A stretch of 48,780 nucleotides of DNA, taken from contig NZ_JTHN01000239.1 in the NCBI RefSeq assembly GCF_001399685.1, positions 1 through 48,780 on the forward strand, read 5' to 3'. The notes below the pieces were generated by a model that saw nothing but the letters and a program-made list of their open reading frames with translations, was not told the DNA's origin and made no database searches. A program made the position numbers and the translations under genes. Of the stretch, positions 31,997 through 42,063 are shown piece after piece. The DNA is from Paenibacillus sp. A3. Its GTDB lineage: Bacteria; Bacillota; Bacilli; Paenibacillales; NBRC-103111. The stretch's first letter is position 1. Each line of letters opens with the position of its first letter.

Positions 31997-32855
31997 ACAC
32001 TGTCAACTCCGGACGGCATAGAAAGCGGACGGGTTGTTCGGACACGCCGATGCCCCGGTTGACGTACAACTGCAGCTTGCCGGCGCCAAGAACGTAATGC
32101 CCGAGAACATACTTTTTTCCGAATTTCGGCGTAATCACATGCCCGTAGAACGGCAGTCGCACTTGCCCTCCGTGGCTATGTCCCGACAGCTGGAAGTCAA
32201 CCGGATAGCGTACGGCGATATCGGCAAAATCGGGGCAATGCGACAGCAAAATGACGAAGTCCTCCGGTCTAACGCCGGTCAGCGCCTTGTCGATGTCGGG
32301 GTATCCTTTCCATTGGTCGTCTACGCCTGCCATGACGAAGCTGCTCCCCGGGTGCTGAATCCGGACCATTTTATTGGTCAGGAGCTCGAAAGCGGCGTTT
32401 TTCAATAGAGCTTGAACTTTTGGAGCATCTTTATAGTAATCGTGATTGCCCAGCACCGCGTATTTTCCCAGCGGAGGCCTCAGCTCCGAGAGGACGCGGG
32501 CATAGGCGTCGCCGTCCGGTCCGACGGCATAATCCACCAGATCTCCGGTAAAGCATACGATATCCGGTTGAATCCGGTTGATCAATCCAATCAGTTCCGA
32601 CAAGTCCTTCGTATCAAAATTAAAGCCGAGATGCACGTCGCTGAACTGAACCACTTTTGTTCCGTCCATCTGTTGGGGCAGTCTTGCAAAAGACAGTGTA
32701 TATTCCGTGACTTCCAGCCATTTCGGCTCGGCGTAACGGGCATATCCGTAGGTGGCCCCGGGCAGGGCAACGAGTCCGGCGGCGGTTAACGTCAATGTTT
32801 TCAGAAATGATCTTCTTGACAACTTTTTATTGCGCTTGCTTTCGTTGGAATCCAT
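31977..32855 (-). CDS. Tat-exported metallophosphoesterase
   Basis: 292 residues from the ATG at 32855. The start is uncertain: GAGGAG lies 13 bases upstream, and the open frame extends 29 codons more. A twin-arginine signal is present (SRRSFLKTLTLTAAG). The calcineurin-like site is complete: DVHLG, GDLVDY, GNHDYY, SHCPDF and GHSHGGQ. It is close to the B. subtilis YkuE type of cell-wall or lipid phosphoesterases. Placed outside the membrane; substrate unknown. Confidence 0.9.
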   Translation of the reverse strand: MDSNESKRNKKLSRRSFLKTLTLTAAGLVALPGATYGYARYAEPKWLEVTEYTLSFARLPQQMDGTKVVQFSDVHLGFNFDTKDLSELIGLINRIQPDIVCFTGDLVDYAVGPDGDAYARVLSELRPPLGKYAVLGNHDYYKDAPKVQALLKNAAFELLTNKMVRIQHPGSSFVMAGVDDQWKGYPDIDKALTGVRPEDFVILLSHCPDFADIAVRYPVDFQLSGHSHGGQVRLPFYGHVITPKFGKKYVLGHYVLGAGKLQLYVNRGIGVSEQPVRFLCRPELTVFTLRKG

Positions 32856-33120
32856 AGGTATGAGCAATCTCCTCGGGATGGATTGGCCGGCGGTCTCTCG
32901 CAGCTGCCGAAACTTACTATAACAGACGTATAAAGGTTTCATTTGGTTTCCATAAATGGAAGCCCATCAATCCTATATCATCTTAGCAAGAATAAGGAGT
33001 CTTGCAAACCGCTGCCTCCCGCCGGATCCGGGCTTGTCCGGGAGCGGAAGAAGACCTGTCCGCGGACTTCATTTTTTTGTACAATAGGAGGATCACAGCA
33101 GAACGGGAGAGAAAACGAAG

Positions 33121-33567
33121 ATGACGGAAAAGCAGCAGACTGGCGCCTGCAAGCGGGCCGTACGCATTACGCTGGAAAGCGACAGCGGTGGGGAACGGAT
33201 CGTCCGGCAGATGACGGGCGAATGGTTCTCGAAGGGACGGCATGCGTACCTCCGGTATGCGGAGCCTCCGGAAGCGGAGATGGGCCGTACGGTAACGACC
33301 GTCCGGGTGGATCAGGGGGAAGTGCGGATTGTCCGGCACGGGGACGTATCGTTCGAGCAGACGTTCGTTCCGGACCGGCGGCATTACGGCTACCTTCAAA
33401 CCCCTCAAGGGCGGCTTGAGCTGGAGACGTTCACTCAAACGCTGGACGTTGCCGCAGAAGGACCGGACGCTCTGCTTGCCGTCCGCTGGAGCTATGAGCT
33501 GTCGGTGATGGGGCAAACGCCTGAACGGTGCAGCATATGCCTGACCGCCGTACCCGTACCGGAGTGA
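33121..33567 (+). CDS. ywiB: YwiB-type DUF1934 protein
   Basis: 148 residues from an ATG with GGGAGAG upstream. A small beta-barrel protein; GEWFSKGRHAYLRYAEP, TTVRVDQGEVRIVRHG and SFEQTFVPDRRHYGYLQTP, GRLELETFTQTL are typical of DUF1934. Function unknown. In other Bacilli this gene is usually paired with argS; here argS is absent and a convergent protease gene follows after 4 bases. Confidence 0.85.
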   Translation: MTEKQQTGACKRAVRITLESDSGGERIVRQMTGEWFSKGRHAYLRYAEPPEAEMGRTVTTVRVDQGEVRIVRHGDVSFEQTFVPDRRHYGYLQTPQGRLELETFTQTLDVAAEGPDALLAVRWSYELSVMGQTPERCSICLTAVPVPE

Positions 33568-33571
33568 CCGG

Positions 33572-34738
33572 TTATTTGGATACGGCGGATACGCTTCGGA
33601 AGGCGTGAATTTCCTTGGCGCCGGTCATCAATTTGCGCGATTTTACGATATAGCGGGCATGCTTGCGCAGCAAATTTTTTATTCGCAGCGGCTTGAGGCC
33701 TGGCTTTCTCGCGAGCATCAGCGCGATAACCCCGGTGACATGGGAGGTTGCCATGGACGTGCCGCTGAGCTCGTGATACTTGCCCCGCAACCAGGTGGAG
33801 TATACTTTTTCCCCGGGCGCGTAGATGTTGATCTGTTTGCCGATATTGCTGAAAGGAGCAATCCGGCTTTTGCGGGTCGTCGCGCCGACGGCGATCACTT
33901 GCCGCAGCCGGGCGGGATAGTCGACCTGGGCCTGATTGCCTTCGTTGCCCGAGGAGGCTACGACGATGATGCCGCTCCGGTAGGCGCTGAGCACCGCCGC
34001 TTCCAGCGCTTTGCTGTACGTTCTCATACCGAAGCTCATATTGATGATATCGACGCCGCTGGAGACGCACCAGTCAATGCCTCCGATAATATCGGAGACG
34101 AATGCGCCGCCGTGCTGATCGAAAGCTTTCACCGGATGAAGAACGGCCTGCGGCGCCACGCCGATAATGCCCCGGTGCCGGGTGTACGCCGCGATCGTTC
34201 CCGCGATATGCGTGCCGTGGCCGTTGTCGTCAATCGGCGGCAGCTGACGGTTCAAAATATTGACGCCCCGCGACAAGCAGTGGCGAAGGTCGGGGTGCGT
34301 ATAATCCGCGCCCGTATCGATGACGCCGATGCGTACCCGTTCCCCGCGCGATTTGCTCCAGGCCTGCGGGGCGCGAATGTGGCGGACCCCCCAAGGGATG
34401 ACGGCCTTCGCGGGCGATTTTTTTTCTTCCCCGGAAGGCAGAGCGGACGAAGCATGGCCCAGGGCATGCAGCTTGATGCGCGTATCCGGCTCGATTGAAC
34501 GGATAAAAGGGGCCGAAACCGCTTCGCTGCCGGTCCGAAGCGTGCAGGAGATGGCACGGATAAGACGGAGCGGCTGAATCTGGTGCAGCCGGGGCAGTGA
34601 TTTCCGTTGCCGGCCGATTTGCCGGGCGAAAGCGGCATAGTCCCGGTCGTTCAGAAACCGGATAATATGCCGCTTGTCGGTACCCTCGGAGCCTTCCATG
34701 GCTTCGTGAAGCCATGACACGAACGTCGACGGATCCAT
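33572..34738 (-). CDS. S8 (subtilisin-like) serine protease without signal peptide
   Basis: 388 residues from the ATG at 34738 (GGGAGGG upstream; an in-frame GTG earlier lies inside that site). Catalytic triad: Asp141 (VIDTGAD), His174 (NGHGTHIAG), Ser328 (SGTSMATSH); oxyanion Asn265 (SSGNEG). Residues 1-110 could act as a propeptide-like domain. No signal peptide or membrane segment is visible, so it may be intracellular or exported by another route. A promoter lies about 85-110 bases upstream. Confidence 0.93.
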   Translation of the reverse strand: MDPSTFVSWLHEAMEGSEGTDKRHIIRFLNDRDYAAFARQIGRQRKSLPRLHQIQPLRLIRAISCTLRTGSEAVSAPFIRSIEPDTRIKLHALGHASSALPSGEEKKSPAKAVIPWGVRHIRAPQAWSKSRGERVRIGVIDTGADYTHPDLRHCLSRGVNILNRQLPPIDDNGHGTHIAGTIAAYTRHRGIIGVAPQAVLHPVKAFDQHGGAFVSDIIGGIDWCVSSGVDIINMSFGMRTYSKALEAAVLSAYRSGIIVVASSGNEGNQAQVDYPARLRQVIAVGATTRKSRIAPFSNIGKQINIYAPGEKVYSTWLRGKYHELSGTSMATSHVTGVIALMLARKPGLKPLRIKNLLRKHARYIVKSRKLMTGAKEIHAFRSVSAVSK

Positions 34739-34822
34739 GTCGTTCCCTCCCACAGGCTCGGAAATTCCTTTTTGTATCGTATGAGGGACCGAAGGCTTCT
34801 GTATGAGCGCATGGCCTTATTC

Positions 34823-34850
34823 AAAATAATTAGGTGCGTGACCGTGTCAA
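34823..34850 (-). promoter_or_regulatory. Promoter of the S8 protease gene
   Basis: On the minus strand: TTGACA (34845-34850), 16 bases, TATTTT (34823-34828). Confidence 0.55.
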
Positions 34851-34876
34851 AGCGAAAGCGGGCACATACCATATTA

Positions 34877-35032
34877 GGGGAGGGTCTGGCACTCCTCCGT
34901 TTTTCATTCAGCAGGGGCAAAAGACAGCGGTCGGTCGGCCACTTGTCTTTTGCGGATACAGTCGGAACAAGGATCACGCCTGCAGCGGACGGCGCCGAGT
35001 GCGAAGGAGCTGCCGGTGCGGTCCTTGTTTCC
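34877..35032. other. Cluster of stem-loops upstream of rpoE
   Basis: The 408-base gap between the protease and rpoE starts holds three inverted repeats and no credible gene. First, GGGGAG with CTCCTC and a T run (34877-34904), terminator-like on the plus strand. Second, a perfect 10-bp repeat GCAAAAGACA (34917-34926) with its complement (34944-34953). Third, a 14-base arm beginning ACAAGGATC (34967-34980) pairing at 13 of 14 positions with the sequence ending in CCTTGT (about 35018-35031). No known RNA family is recognised. Confidence 0.4.
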
Positions 35033-35146
35033 ATTTCGGGAAATGCCGCGCCGCCAGTTGCTTTTTTACATAAAATAAGGTTTACTTATTGGTGATAGTG
35101 GATAGTTTAGTGGTAGTTAAAGACGTTGGAAGGGATGTGCCCCGAA

Positions 35147-35737
35147 ATGAGTGCTCAAAACTTACTGCTTAAAATCGGCGCAGAGCAAGCCAAGGAAATG
35201 CCTATGGTCGACCTCGCCTTTGAGCTTCTGAAAGCGGCCAACACGCCGTATTACTATCGGGATTTGATGGCGGAGATTGCCAAAATCAAAGGTCTGTCCG
35301 ATGACGAAGTCATGCAGGTCATTGCGCAATTATATACGGAGATTAATATCGACGGCCGTTTTGCGTGCGTCGGCACCAATCTGTGGGGATTGAAACGCTG
35401 GTATCCTGTCGAGAAGTCCGAGGATTCGGTGGGCAGCGGCAAGCGTCCGCGCATCATTAACGACGAGGACGACGATCTCGACGACGAGGATCTGTACGCC
35501 GAGGAAGAAGACGTATTCGTCGAAGAAGAAGAATACGATTCGTTCGATGCGCCTCGCGACGACGATTTTGACGCGGAAGAAGAAGTCGAGGAAGAAACCG
35601 AGTTTTTCGAAGACGAAGAAATCGAAGACGAGGACCTGGACGAAGCGCTGGATGAGGAAGGGTCCGAGGAAGAGGATCTGGAAGATTTGGGCGATGACGA
35701 CGACAGTGCGGACGACGACGAAGAAGAAAATAAATAA
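35147..35737 (+). CDS. rpoE: RNA polymerase delta subunit
   Basis: 196 residues from the ATG at 35147 (GGAAGGG 12 bases upstream). The N-terminal 90 residues form the HARE-HTH domain (MVDLAFELLKAANTPYYYRDLMAEI, QLYTEINIDGRFACVGTNLWGLKRWYP). The rest is a long Asp/Glu tail, as in all delta subunits. Delta binds core polymerase, loosens weak promoter complexes and aids recycling. pyrG follows with its own promoter, as in B. subtilis. Confidence 0.95.
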   Translation: MSAQNLLLKIGAEQAKEMPMVDLAFELLKAANTPYYYRDLMAEIAKIKGLSDDEVMQVIAQLYTEINIDGRFACVGTNLWGLKRWYPVEKSEDSVGSGKRPRIINDEDDDLDDEDLYAEEEDVFVEEEEYDSFDAPRDDDFDAEEEVEEETEFFEDEEIEDEDLDEALDEEGSEEEDLEDLGDDDDSADDDEEENK

Positions 35738-35750
35738 AACAGGCTTGTCC

Positions 35751-35779
35751 TTGACAGCCGGGACCGTTCAGAGTAAACT
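35751..35779 (+). promoter_or_regulatory. pyrG promoter
   Basis: TTGACA (35751-35756), 17 bases, TAAACT (35774-35779). Transcription should start at GGGC, 35787. Confidence 0.8.
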
Positions 35780-35786
35780 ATTTTCT

Positions 35787-35869
35787 GGGCTTTAGATGGA
35801 ACGTTACGAACCTTGATGACTTTTGATAAAAAAGTGCCCCGTATTCACGGGGGCTTTTTCTTTTTTTTT
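35787..35869 (+). promoter_or_regulatory. CTP-sensing pyrG leader with attenuator
   Basis: The predicted transcript starts GGGCTTT. A rho-independent terminator follows: GCCCCGT (35836-35842) pairs with ACGGGGGC (35847-35854), flanked by A and T runs (T to 35869). In B. subtilis, low CTP makes polymerase stall before C4 and add extra G residues; the G run then pairs with a pyrimidine-rich 5' arm of the terminator and lets transcription go on. Both elements, GGGC and a C-rich 5' arm, are present here. Confidence 0.85.
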
Positions 35870-35948
35870 GTTGGAAAAATTTTATAAGTTTTCGTAACTT
35901 GTCGCTTCGTATCAACCTTGATAAACGTGCTTATCCTTTTAAAGATAG

Positions 35949-37607
<1,659 letters not shown>

Positions 37608-37628
37608 ATTGCTGCACGCAGCTATCGA

Positions 37629-37676
37629 AACAGGAGACGTATCCGGTATGTACCGGACGCGCCTCCTGTTTTTTTT
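37629..37676 (+). terminator. Rho-independent terminator of pyrG
   Basis: AACAGGAG (37629-37636) pairs with CTCCTGTT (37663-37670), with an inner CCGGT/ACCGG stem, then a long T run. Confidence 0.9.
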
Positions 37677-37749
37677 GTATCCCAAGAAGCGAACGGTTTG
37701 TGCATGTCTGCTTAATTTGTAAAAGTTTTCAACTTTTTTTAGAGATACG

Positions 37750-37776
37750 GCAGGAATCGCGGGAGCGGCAGCGAAT
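37750..37776 (+). promoter_or_regulatory. Sigma-H promoter of spo0F
   Basis: GCAGGAATC (37750-37758), 11 bases, AGCGAAT (37770-37776). This matches RNAGGAWWW-N11-RNNGAAT with one mismatch. B. subtilis spo0F also has a sigma-H promoter. Confidence 0.7.
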
Positions 37777-37843
37777 ACTGTTATTGCGGGCATAACAGAA
37801 CGGAATTCTTAACCTCAGGGAAACGGAATAGGAGGATACCTCG

Positions 37844-38236
37844 ATGAAAAAGAAGCTGCTCATTGTTGACGATCAAAACGGCATCCGCATCCTGTTGATG
37901 GAGGTTTTCAGCAGCGAAGGCTACGAAACCTATCAGGCTTCCAACGGAAAACTCGCACTCGAGATTGTAAGAAACGTATCGCCCGATCTGGTTTTACTCG
38001 ATATGAAGATACCGGGCATGGACGGTCTCGATATCCTCAAGCACATTAAAAGTATCGATGCGTCAATCAAAGTCATTATGATGACGGCATACGGCGAGCT
38101 GGACATGATCAAGGAAGCGACCGATCTCGGCGCGATCATGCACTTCACGAAGCCGTTCGACATCGACGAGCTGCGCCAAGCCGTCAACCAGCAGTTGCGA
38201 ACTCCTAACAATAACTCTTACGCCGTAGGATCCTGA
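37844..38236 (+). CDS. spo0F: Sporulation phosphorelay response regulator Spo0F
   Basis: 130 residues, a single receiver domain with no output domain, from an ATG with AGGAGG upstream. Active site: Asp9-Asp10 (IVDDQNGIR), phospho-acceptor Asp53 ([11 protein letters not shown]), Thr81 (MMTAYGE) and Lys103 (HFTKPFD). [10 protein letters not shown] and [12 protein letters not shown] are diagnostic for Spo0F. It takes phosphate from sporulation kinases and passes it to Spo0B. Its position between pyrG and fba is conserved. Confidence 0.96.
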   Translation: MKKKLLIVDDQNGIRILLMEVFSSEGYETYQASNGKLALEIVRNVSPDLVLLDMKIPGMDGLDILKHIKSIDASIKVIMMTAYGELDMIKEATDLGAIMHFTKPFDIDELRQAVNQQLRTPNNNSYAVGS

Positions 38237-38253
38237 TGAGGGTCCTCTTTTTT
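38227..38253 (+). terminator. Terminator overlapping the end of spo0F
   Basis: AGGATC (38227-38232) pairs with GGTCCT (38241-38246; one wobble), then C and six T. The stem overlaps the last codons of spo0F. Confidence 0.55.
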
Positions 38254-38304
38254 CTTGGGCGTTTCGCGGAGTTTATCGTCTTGGGCAGGGTGTGCGATAG
38301 ATTA

Positions 38305-38333
38305 TTAACGTTTGTCGCGATCTATGATATAAT
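38305..38333 (+). promoter_or_regulatory. Sigma-A promoter of fba
   Basis: TTAACG (38305-38310), 17 bases, TATAAT (38328-38333). Confidence 0.65.
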
Positions 38334-38406
38334 GGGCCAGTATGACAAAAGAGTACAGACAAGCACTCTGGCACGGTCATTAACGACATAGGAGGAGAGA
38401 ACCACC

Positions 38407-39261
38407 ATGCCACTCGTTTCGATGAACGAATTTTTGCCTAAAGCAAAAGCGAACAAGTACGCCGTAGGTCAGTTCAATATGAATAACTTGGAATTTGCCC
38501 AAGCTATTACGGAAGCGGCGGAAGAATTGAAATCCCCGTTTATTTTCGGCGTATCCGAAGGCGCGCTGAAGTATATGGGCATCGAATTTACGGTAGCAAT
38601 CGCGGAAGCGGCCGCCAAGAAATCCGGTCTTCCGATCGCTCTGCATCTCGACCACGGCAGCAGCTTCGAAGTCGCGATGAAATGTATCCGCGCAGGCTTC
38701 AGCTCCGTCATGTTCGACGGCTCCCATTATTCCTTTGAAGAAAATATCCGTCTGACCAAAGAGGTCGTGAAAACCGCGCATGCGATGGGCGTATCCGTCG
38801 AAGGCGAGCTTGGAACGATCGGCGGCGTGGAAGACGACATTAGCGTAGATGAGTCCGATGCCAACCTGGCGAAGCCGGAAGAAGCGATCCGTTTCTACGA
38901 AGAGACAGGCGTCGACTGCCTGGCCATTGCCGTAGGTACGGCACACGGCATGTATGCCGGCGAACCGAACATCCGTTTCGATATTATCGAGAAGGTATCC
39001 AAAGCGATTCCGGTTCCGGTCGTATTGCACGGCGGCTCCGGCGTACCGGACGAAATGATCCGGAAGTCTATCGAAGCCGGCGTAGGCAAAATCAACGTGA
39101 ACACCGAGAATCAAGTGGCTTGTACGCAAACGATCCGCGAAGTTCTTAACAAAGACGCGAAAGTGTACGATCCTCGCAAATACCTCACTCCTGCCCGCAA
39201 AGCCATGGTTGAAGTGGTTAAATCCAAAATCCAGCTGTTCGGAAGCGCCAACCAAGCTTAA
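38407..39261 (+). CDS. fba: Class II fructose-1,6-bisphosphate aldolase
   Basis: 284 residues from an ATG with AGGAGGAGAG upstream. Zinc and catalytic residues: LHLDHGSSFE (His and catalytic Asp), VEGELGTIGGVED, AVGTAHGMY, and VLHGGSGVPDEM. It cleaves fructose-1,6-bisphosphate in glycolysis and makes it in gluconeogenesis. In B. subtilis ywjH (transaldolase) follows it; here murA follows directly. Confidence 0.97.
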   Translation: MPLVSMNEFLPKAKANKYAVGQFNMNNLEFAQAITEAAEELKSPFIFGVSEGALKYMGIEFTVAIAEAAAKKSGLPIALHLDHGSSFEVAMKCIRAGFSSVMFDGSHYSFEENIRLTKEVVKTAHAMGVSVEGELGTIGGVEDDISVDESDANLAKPEEAIRFYEETGVDCLAIAVGTAHGMYAGEPNIRFDIIEKVSKAIPVPVVLHGGSGVPDEMIRKSIEAGVGKINVNTENQVACTQTIREVLNKDAKVYDPRKYLTPARKAMVEVVKSKIQLFGSANQA

Positions 39262-39272
39262 TCGACTACAGC

Positions 39273-39312
39273 GGGAAATACACCGGGATTCGGTGTATTT
39301 CCCTCTCTTCTT
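39273..39312 (+). terminator. Terminator of fba
   Basis: 13-bp perfect stem (39273-39285 with 39291-39303), 5-base loop, then a T-rich but broken tract. Confidence 0.75.
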
Positions 39313-39401
39313 TTGTCAACGTAGGCACGGAACCCAACTTAGACGAGTTTGCACCTGACTGGTAATGCGTTAAAGCAGTGAAGTGGGAGGAAGAACAACG
39401 A

Positions 39402-40655
39402 ATGGAGAAATTGATGATCGCCGGTGGGCGCCCGCTGCGGGGAACGGTTCAAATCAGCGGGGCCAAGAATAGCGCGATTGCGCTTATTCCGGCCGCCATT
39501 TTATCGGAAACGGCTGTTACGCTCGATAATTTGCCTGCGCTTAGTGACGTGGCGATTTATACCGAGCTGCTTCAGGAACTCGGCGCATCGGTAGAATGGA
39601 GCAAGGATCAGATGATGATCGATCCGAGCCGGCTGTTATCCCGGCCGATGCCGAACGGGAACGTGAAGAAGCTTAGAGCTTCCTACTATTTGATGGGAGC
39701 CTTGCTCGGGCGTTTCGGCGAGGCGACGATAGGTTTGCCTGGCGGCTGCAATTTCGAACCGCGGCCGATCGATCAGCATATCAAAGGTTTTGAGGCACTG
39801 GGGGCACGAATTACGAACGAAAACGGCGCCCTGCACATCCAAGCGAAGGAATTGCGCGGAGCCAAAATCTATCTGGACGTCGTCAGCGTAGGGGCGACGA
39901 TTAACATCATGCTGGCGGCCTCGCGGGCCAAAGGCGTCACGACCATTGAAAATGCGGCAAAAGAGCCTGAAATTATAGATGTAGCTACACTTTTGAACTC
40001 CATGGGCGCGAAAATCAAAGGCGCAGGAACCGAAACGATCCGGATCGAGGGCGTCGATGCGCTGCACGGCTGCCGTCATTCGATCATTCCGGACCGCATT
40101 CAAGCAGGTACTTACATGATTGCCGCAGCGGCGACGCGCGGTGACGTCATTGTCGATAATGTCATCCCGAAGCATATGGAAGCTTTAACCGCCAAGTTGC
40201 AGGAAATGGGTGTACATATTTACGAAATGGACGAATCGATCCGCGTAGTCGGACAGCCGGAATACGAAAGCGTGGACGTGAAAGCGCTCGTATATCCCGG
40301 ATTTGCGACCGACTTGCAGTCTCCGATGAGCAGTCTGCTTACACAGACGCGCGGAGTCAGCATTTTGAGCGACTACGTGTACAGCAACCGGTTCAAGCAT
40401 ATCCCGGAGCTGTTGCGTATGGGGGCCAAGATCAAAGTGGAAGGCCGTTCTGCCATCATCGAAGGCAGCCAGCTGAGCGCGGCCAAGGTCAAAGCGACCG
40501 ATCTTCGCGCAGGCGCAGCGCTGGTTATTGCCGGACTGACGGTCGCCGAAGACGTTACGGAAATTACCGGCGTTGAATATATCGACAGAGGCTACGATCA
40601 TCTGGTAACCAATCTATCGAATTTAGGAGCGGAAGTTTGGCGGCAGAATGACTAA
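39402..40655 (+). CDS. murA: UDP-N-acetylglucosamine 1-carboxyvinyltransferase (MurZ type)
   Basis: 417 residues from the ATG at 39402 (GGGAGGAAG upstream; a GTG 24 bases earlier contains no better site). EPSP-synthase-like fold. Active-site Cys116 in [15 protein letters not shown]; the usual loop is GGC(A/D)IGxRP, so NFEP is a variant of the flexible loop, but Cys and the RPxDxH motif stay. The substrate motif [10 protein letters not shown] and DRIQAGTYM are intact. First committed step of peptidoglycan synthesis; target of fosfomycin. Location before rho matches B. subtilis murAB (murZ). Confidence 0.96.
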   Translation: MEKLMIAGGRPLRGTVQISGAKNSAIALIPAAILSETAVTLDNLPALSDVAIYTELLQELGASVEWSKDQMMIDPSRLLSRPMPNGNVKKLRASYYLMGALLGRFGEATIGLPGGCNFEPRPIDQHIKGFEALGARITNENGALHIQAKELRGAKIYLDVVSVGATINIMLAASRAKGVTTIENAAKEPEIIDVATLLNSMGAKIKGAGTETIRIEGVDALHGCRHSIIPDRIQAGTYMIAAAATRGDVIVDNVIPKHMEALTAKLQEMGVHIYEMDESIRVVGQPEYESVDVKALVYPGFATDLQSPMSSLLTQTRGVSILSDYVYSNRFKHIPELLRMGAKIKVEGRSAIIEGSQLSAAKVKATDLRAGAALVIAGLTVAEDVTEITGVEYIDRGYDHLVTNLSNLGAEVWRQND

Positions 40656-40743
40656 GATTGGTATAGATTGCTCCGAAATTGGGTAAGGCTAGAGTATATT
40701 TTGCGCTGGCTTGAAAAATTAATAGTTTGGTGGTTGAAAATTT

Positions 40744-42051
40744 ATGGATATGCATCTCGCTCAGCTTGAAGCGTTGAAGCTCACGGAGCTTTACAAGCTG
40801 GCTAAAAAACATCAAATCCCGTACTACGGCCAAATGAAGAAGAAGGAACTCATTTTTGCCATTCTACGCGCACAGGCCGAACAGAGCGGCTTGATGTTCA
40901 TGGAGGGCGTGCTCGACGTCCTGCAGGAGGGCTTCGGGTTTTTGCGGCCGATCAACTATTTGCCGAGCTCGGAGGACATCTACATCTCCGCTTCGCAAAT
41001 TCGCCGATTCGATCTGCGCTCCGGCGACGTCGTATCGGGCAAATGCCGACCTCCCAAGGAGAACGAACGTTACTTCGGGCTGCTGCACGTGGAAGCCGTC
41101 AACGGCGAAGACCCGGAAACGGCCTCGGAACGGCTGCACTTCGCTGCGCTCACTCCTCTTTATCCGCAAAGGAAACTGGTTCTGGAAACCTCTCCTACGA
41201 AACTGTCCACCCGCTTGATGGATCTTCTGGCTCCTGTAGGCTTTGGCCAACGCGGCTTGATCGTAGCCCCGCCGAAAGCGGGAAAAACGCTGCTGCTCAA
41301 GGAAATCGCCAACAGCATCTCGACCAATCACCCGGATGTCAAGCTGTTCGTTCTCTTGATCGACGAACGTCCGGAGGAGGTTACCGACATGCAGCGCTCC
41401 GTCAACGGGGAAGTGATCGCTTCCACCTTCGACGAGGTGCCGGAAAATCATATCAAGGTTGCGGAGCTTGTGCTGGAACGCGCACAGCGGCTTGTGGAGC
41501 ATAAGAAGGACGTCGTTATTTTGCTGGACAGCATTACGCGTCTGGCGCGGGCTTACAACCTCGTCGTACCGCCGACAGGCCGGACGTTGTCCGGGGGGAT
41601 CGATCCCGGGGCCTTCCATCGGCCGAAACGTTTCTTCGGTGCCGCGCGCAATATCGAAGAAGGCGGCAGCCTGACGATTCTTGCGACAGCCTTGATCGAA
41701 ACCGGCTCGCGGATGGACGACGTCATCTATGAAGAATTTAAAGGAACCGGGAACCTGGAGCTGCATCTGGACCGCAAGCTGGCGGAACGCCGCATTTTCC
41801 CGGCTATCGATATCCGCCGTTCGGGTACGCGCCGCGAAGAAATGCTCCTGACGAAAGAAGAGCTCGACAAAGTATGGGCGATCCGCAAAGGAATGAACGA
41901 TTCGCACGATTATATCGATGCGTTCCTCAAAAAATTCGCCGAGACGAAAACGAACCAAGAGTTTCTGGACACCCTCGATCCGAACGGCGGCAGCCCGCAA
42001 TCGGGCGGAAGCGGCGGCACCTCCCGTCGGGTCAAGCACTCCGTCTCGTAG
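40744..42051 (+). CDS. rho: Transcription termination factor Rho
   Basis: 435 residues from the ATG at 40744 with a GGTGG site 10 bases upstream. Rho N-terminal helical domain ([16 protein letters not shown]), RNA-binding cold-shock-like domain with EGFGFLRP (62-69), Walker A APPKAGKT (175-182), Walker [18 protein letters not shown]-loop and R-loop [23 protein letters not shown] Gly/Ser-rich tail ends it. glpX, usual between murAB and rho in B. subtilis, is absent. Confidence 0.98.
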   Translation: MDMHLAQLEALKLTELYKLAKKHQIPYYGQMKKKELIFAILRAQAEQSGLMFMEGVLDVLQEGFGFLRPINYLPSSEDIYISASQIRRFDLRSGDVVSGKCRPPKENERYFGLLHVEAVNGEDPETASERLHFAALTPLYPQRKLVLETSPTKLSTRLMDLLAPVGFGQRGLIVAPPKAGKTLLLKEIANSISTNHPDVKLFVLLIDERPEEVTDMQRSVNGEVIASTFDEVPENHIKVAELVLERAQRLVEHKKDVVILLDSITRLARAYNLVVPPTGRTLSGGIDPGAFHRPKRFFGAARNIEEGGSLTILATALIETGSRMDDVIYEEFKGTGNLELHLDRKLAERRIFPAIDIRRSGTRREEMLLTKEELDKVWAIRKGMNDSHDYIDAFLKKFAETKTNQEFLDTLDPNGGSPQSGGSGGTSRRVKHSVS

Positions 42052-42063
42052 AAGGAGGACCTT

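Noticed and set aside
34772-35095. Plus- and minus-strand frames in the gap before rpoE
   Set aside because: No start signals, Arg/Ala/Gly-rich shadows over stem-loop sequence.
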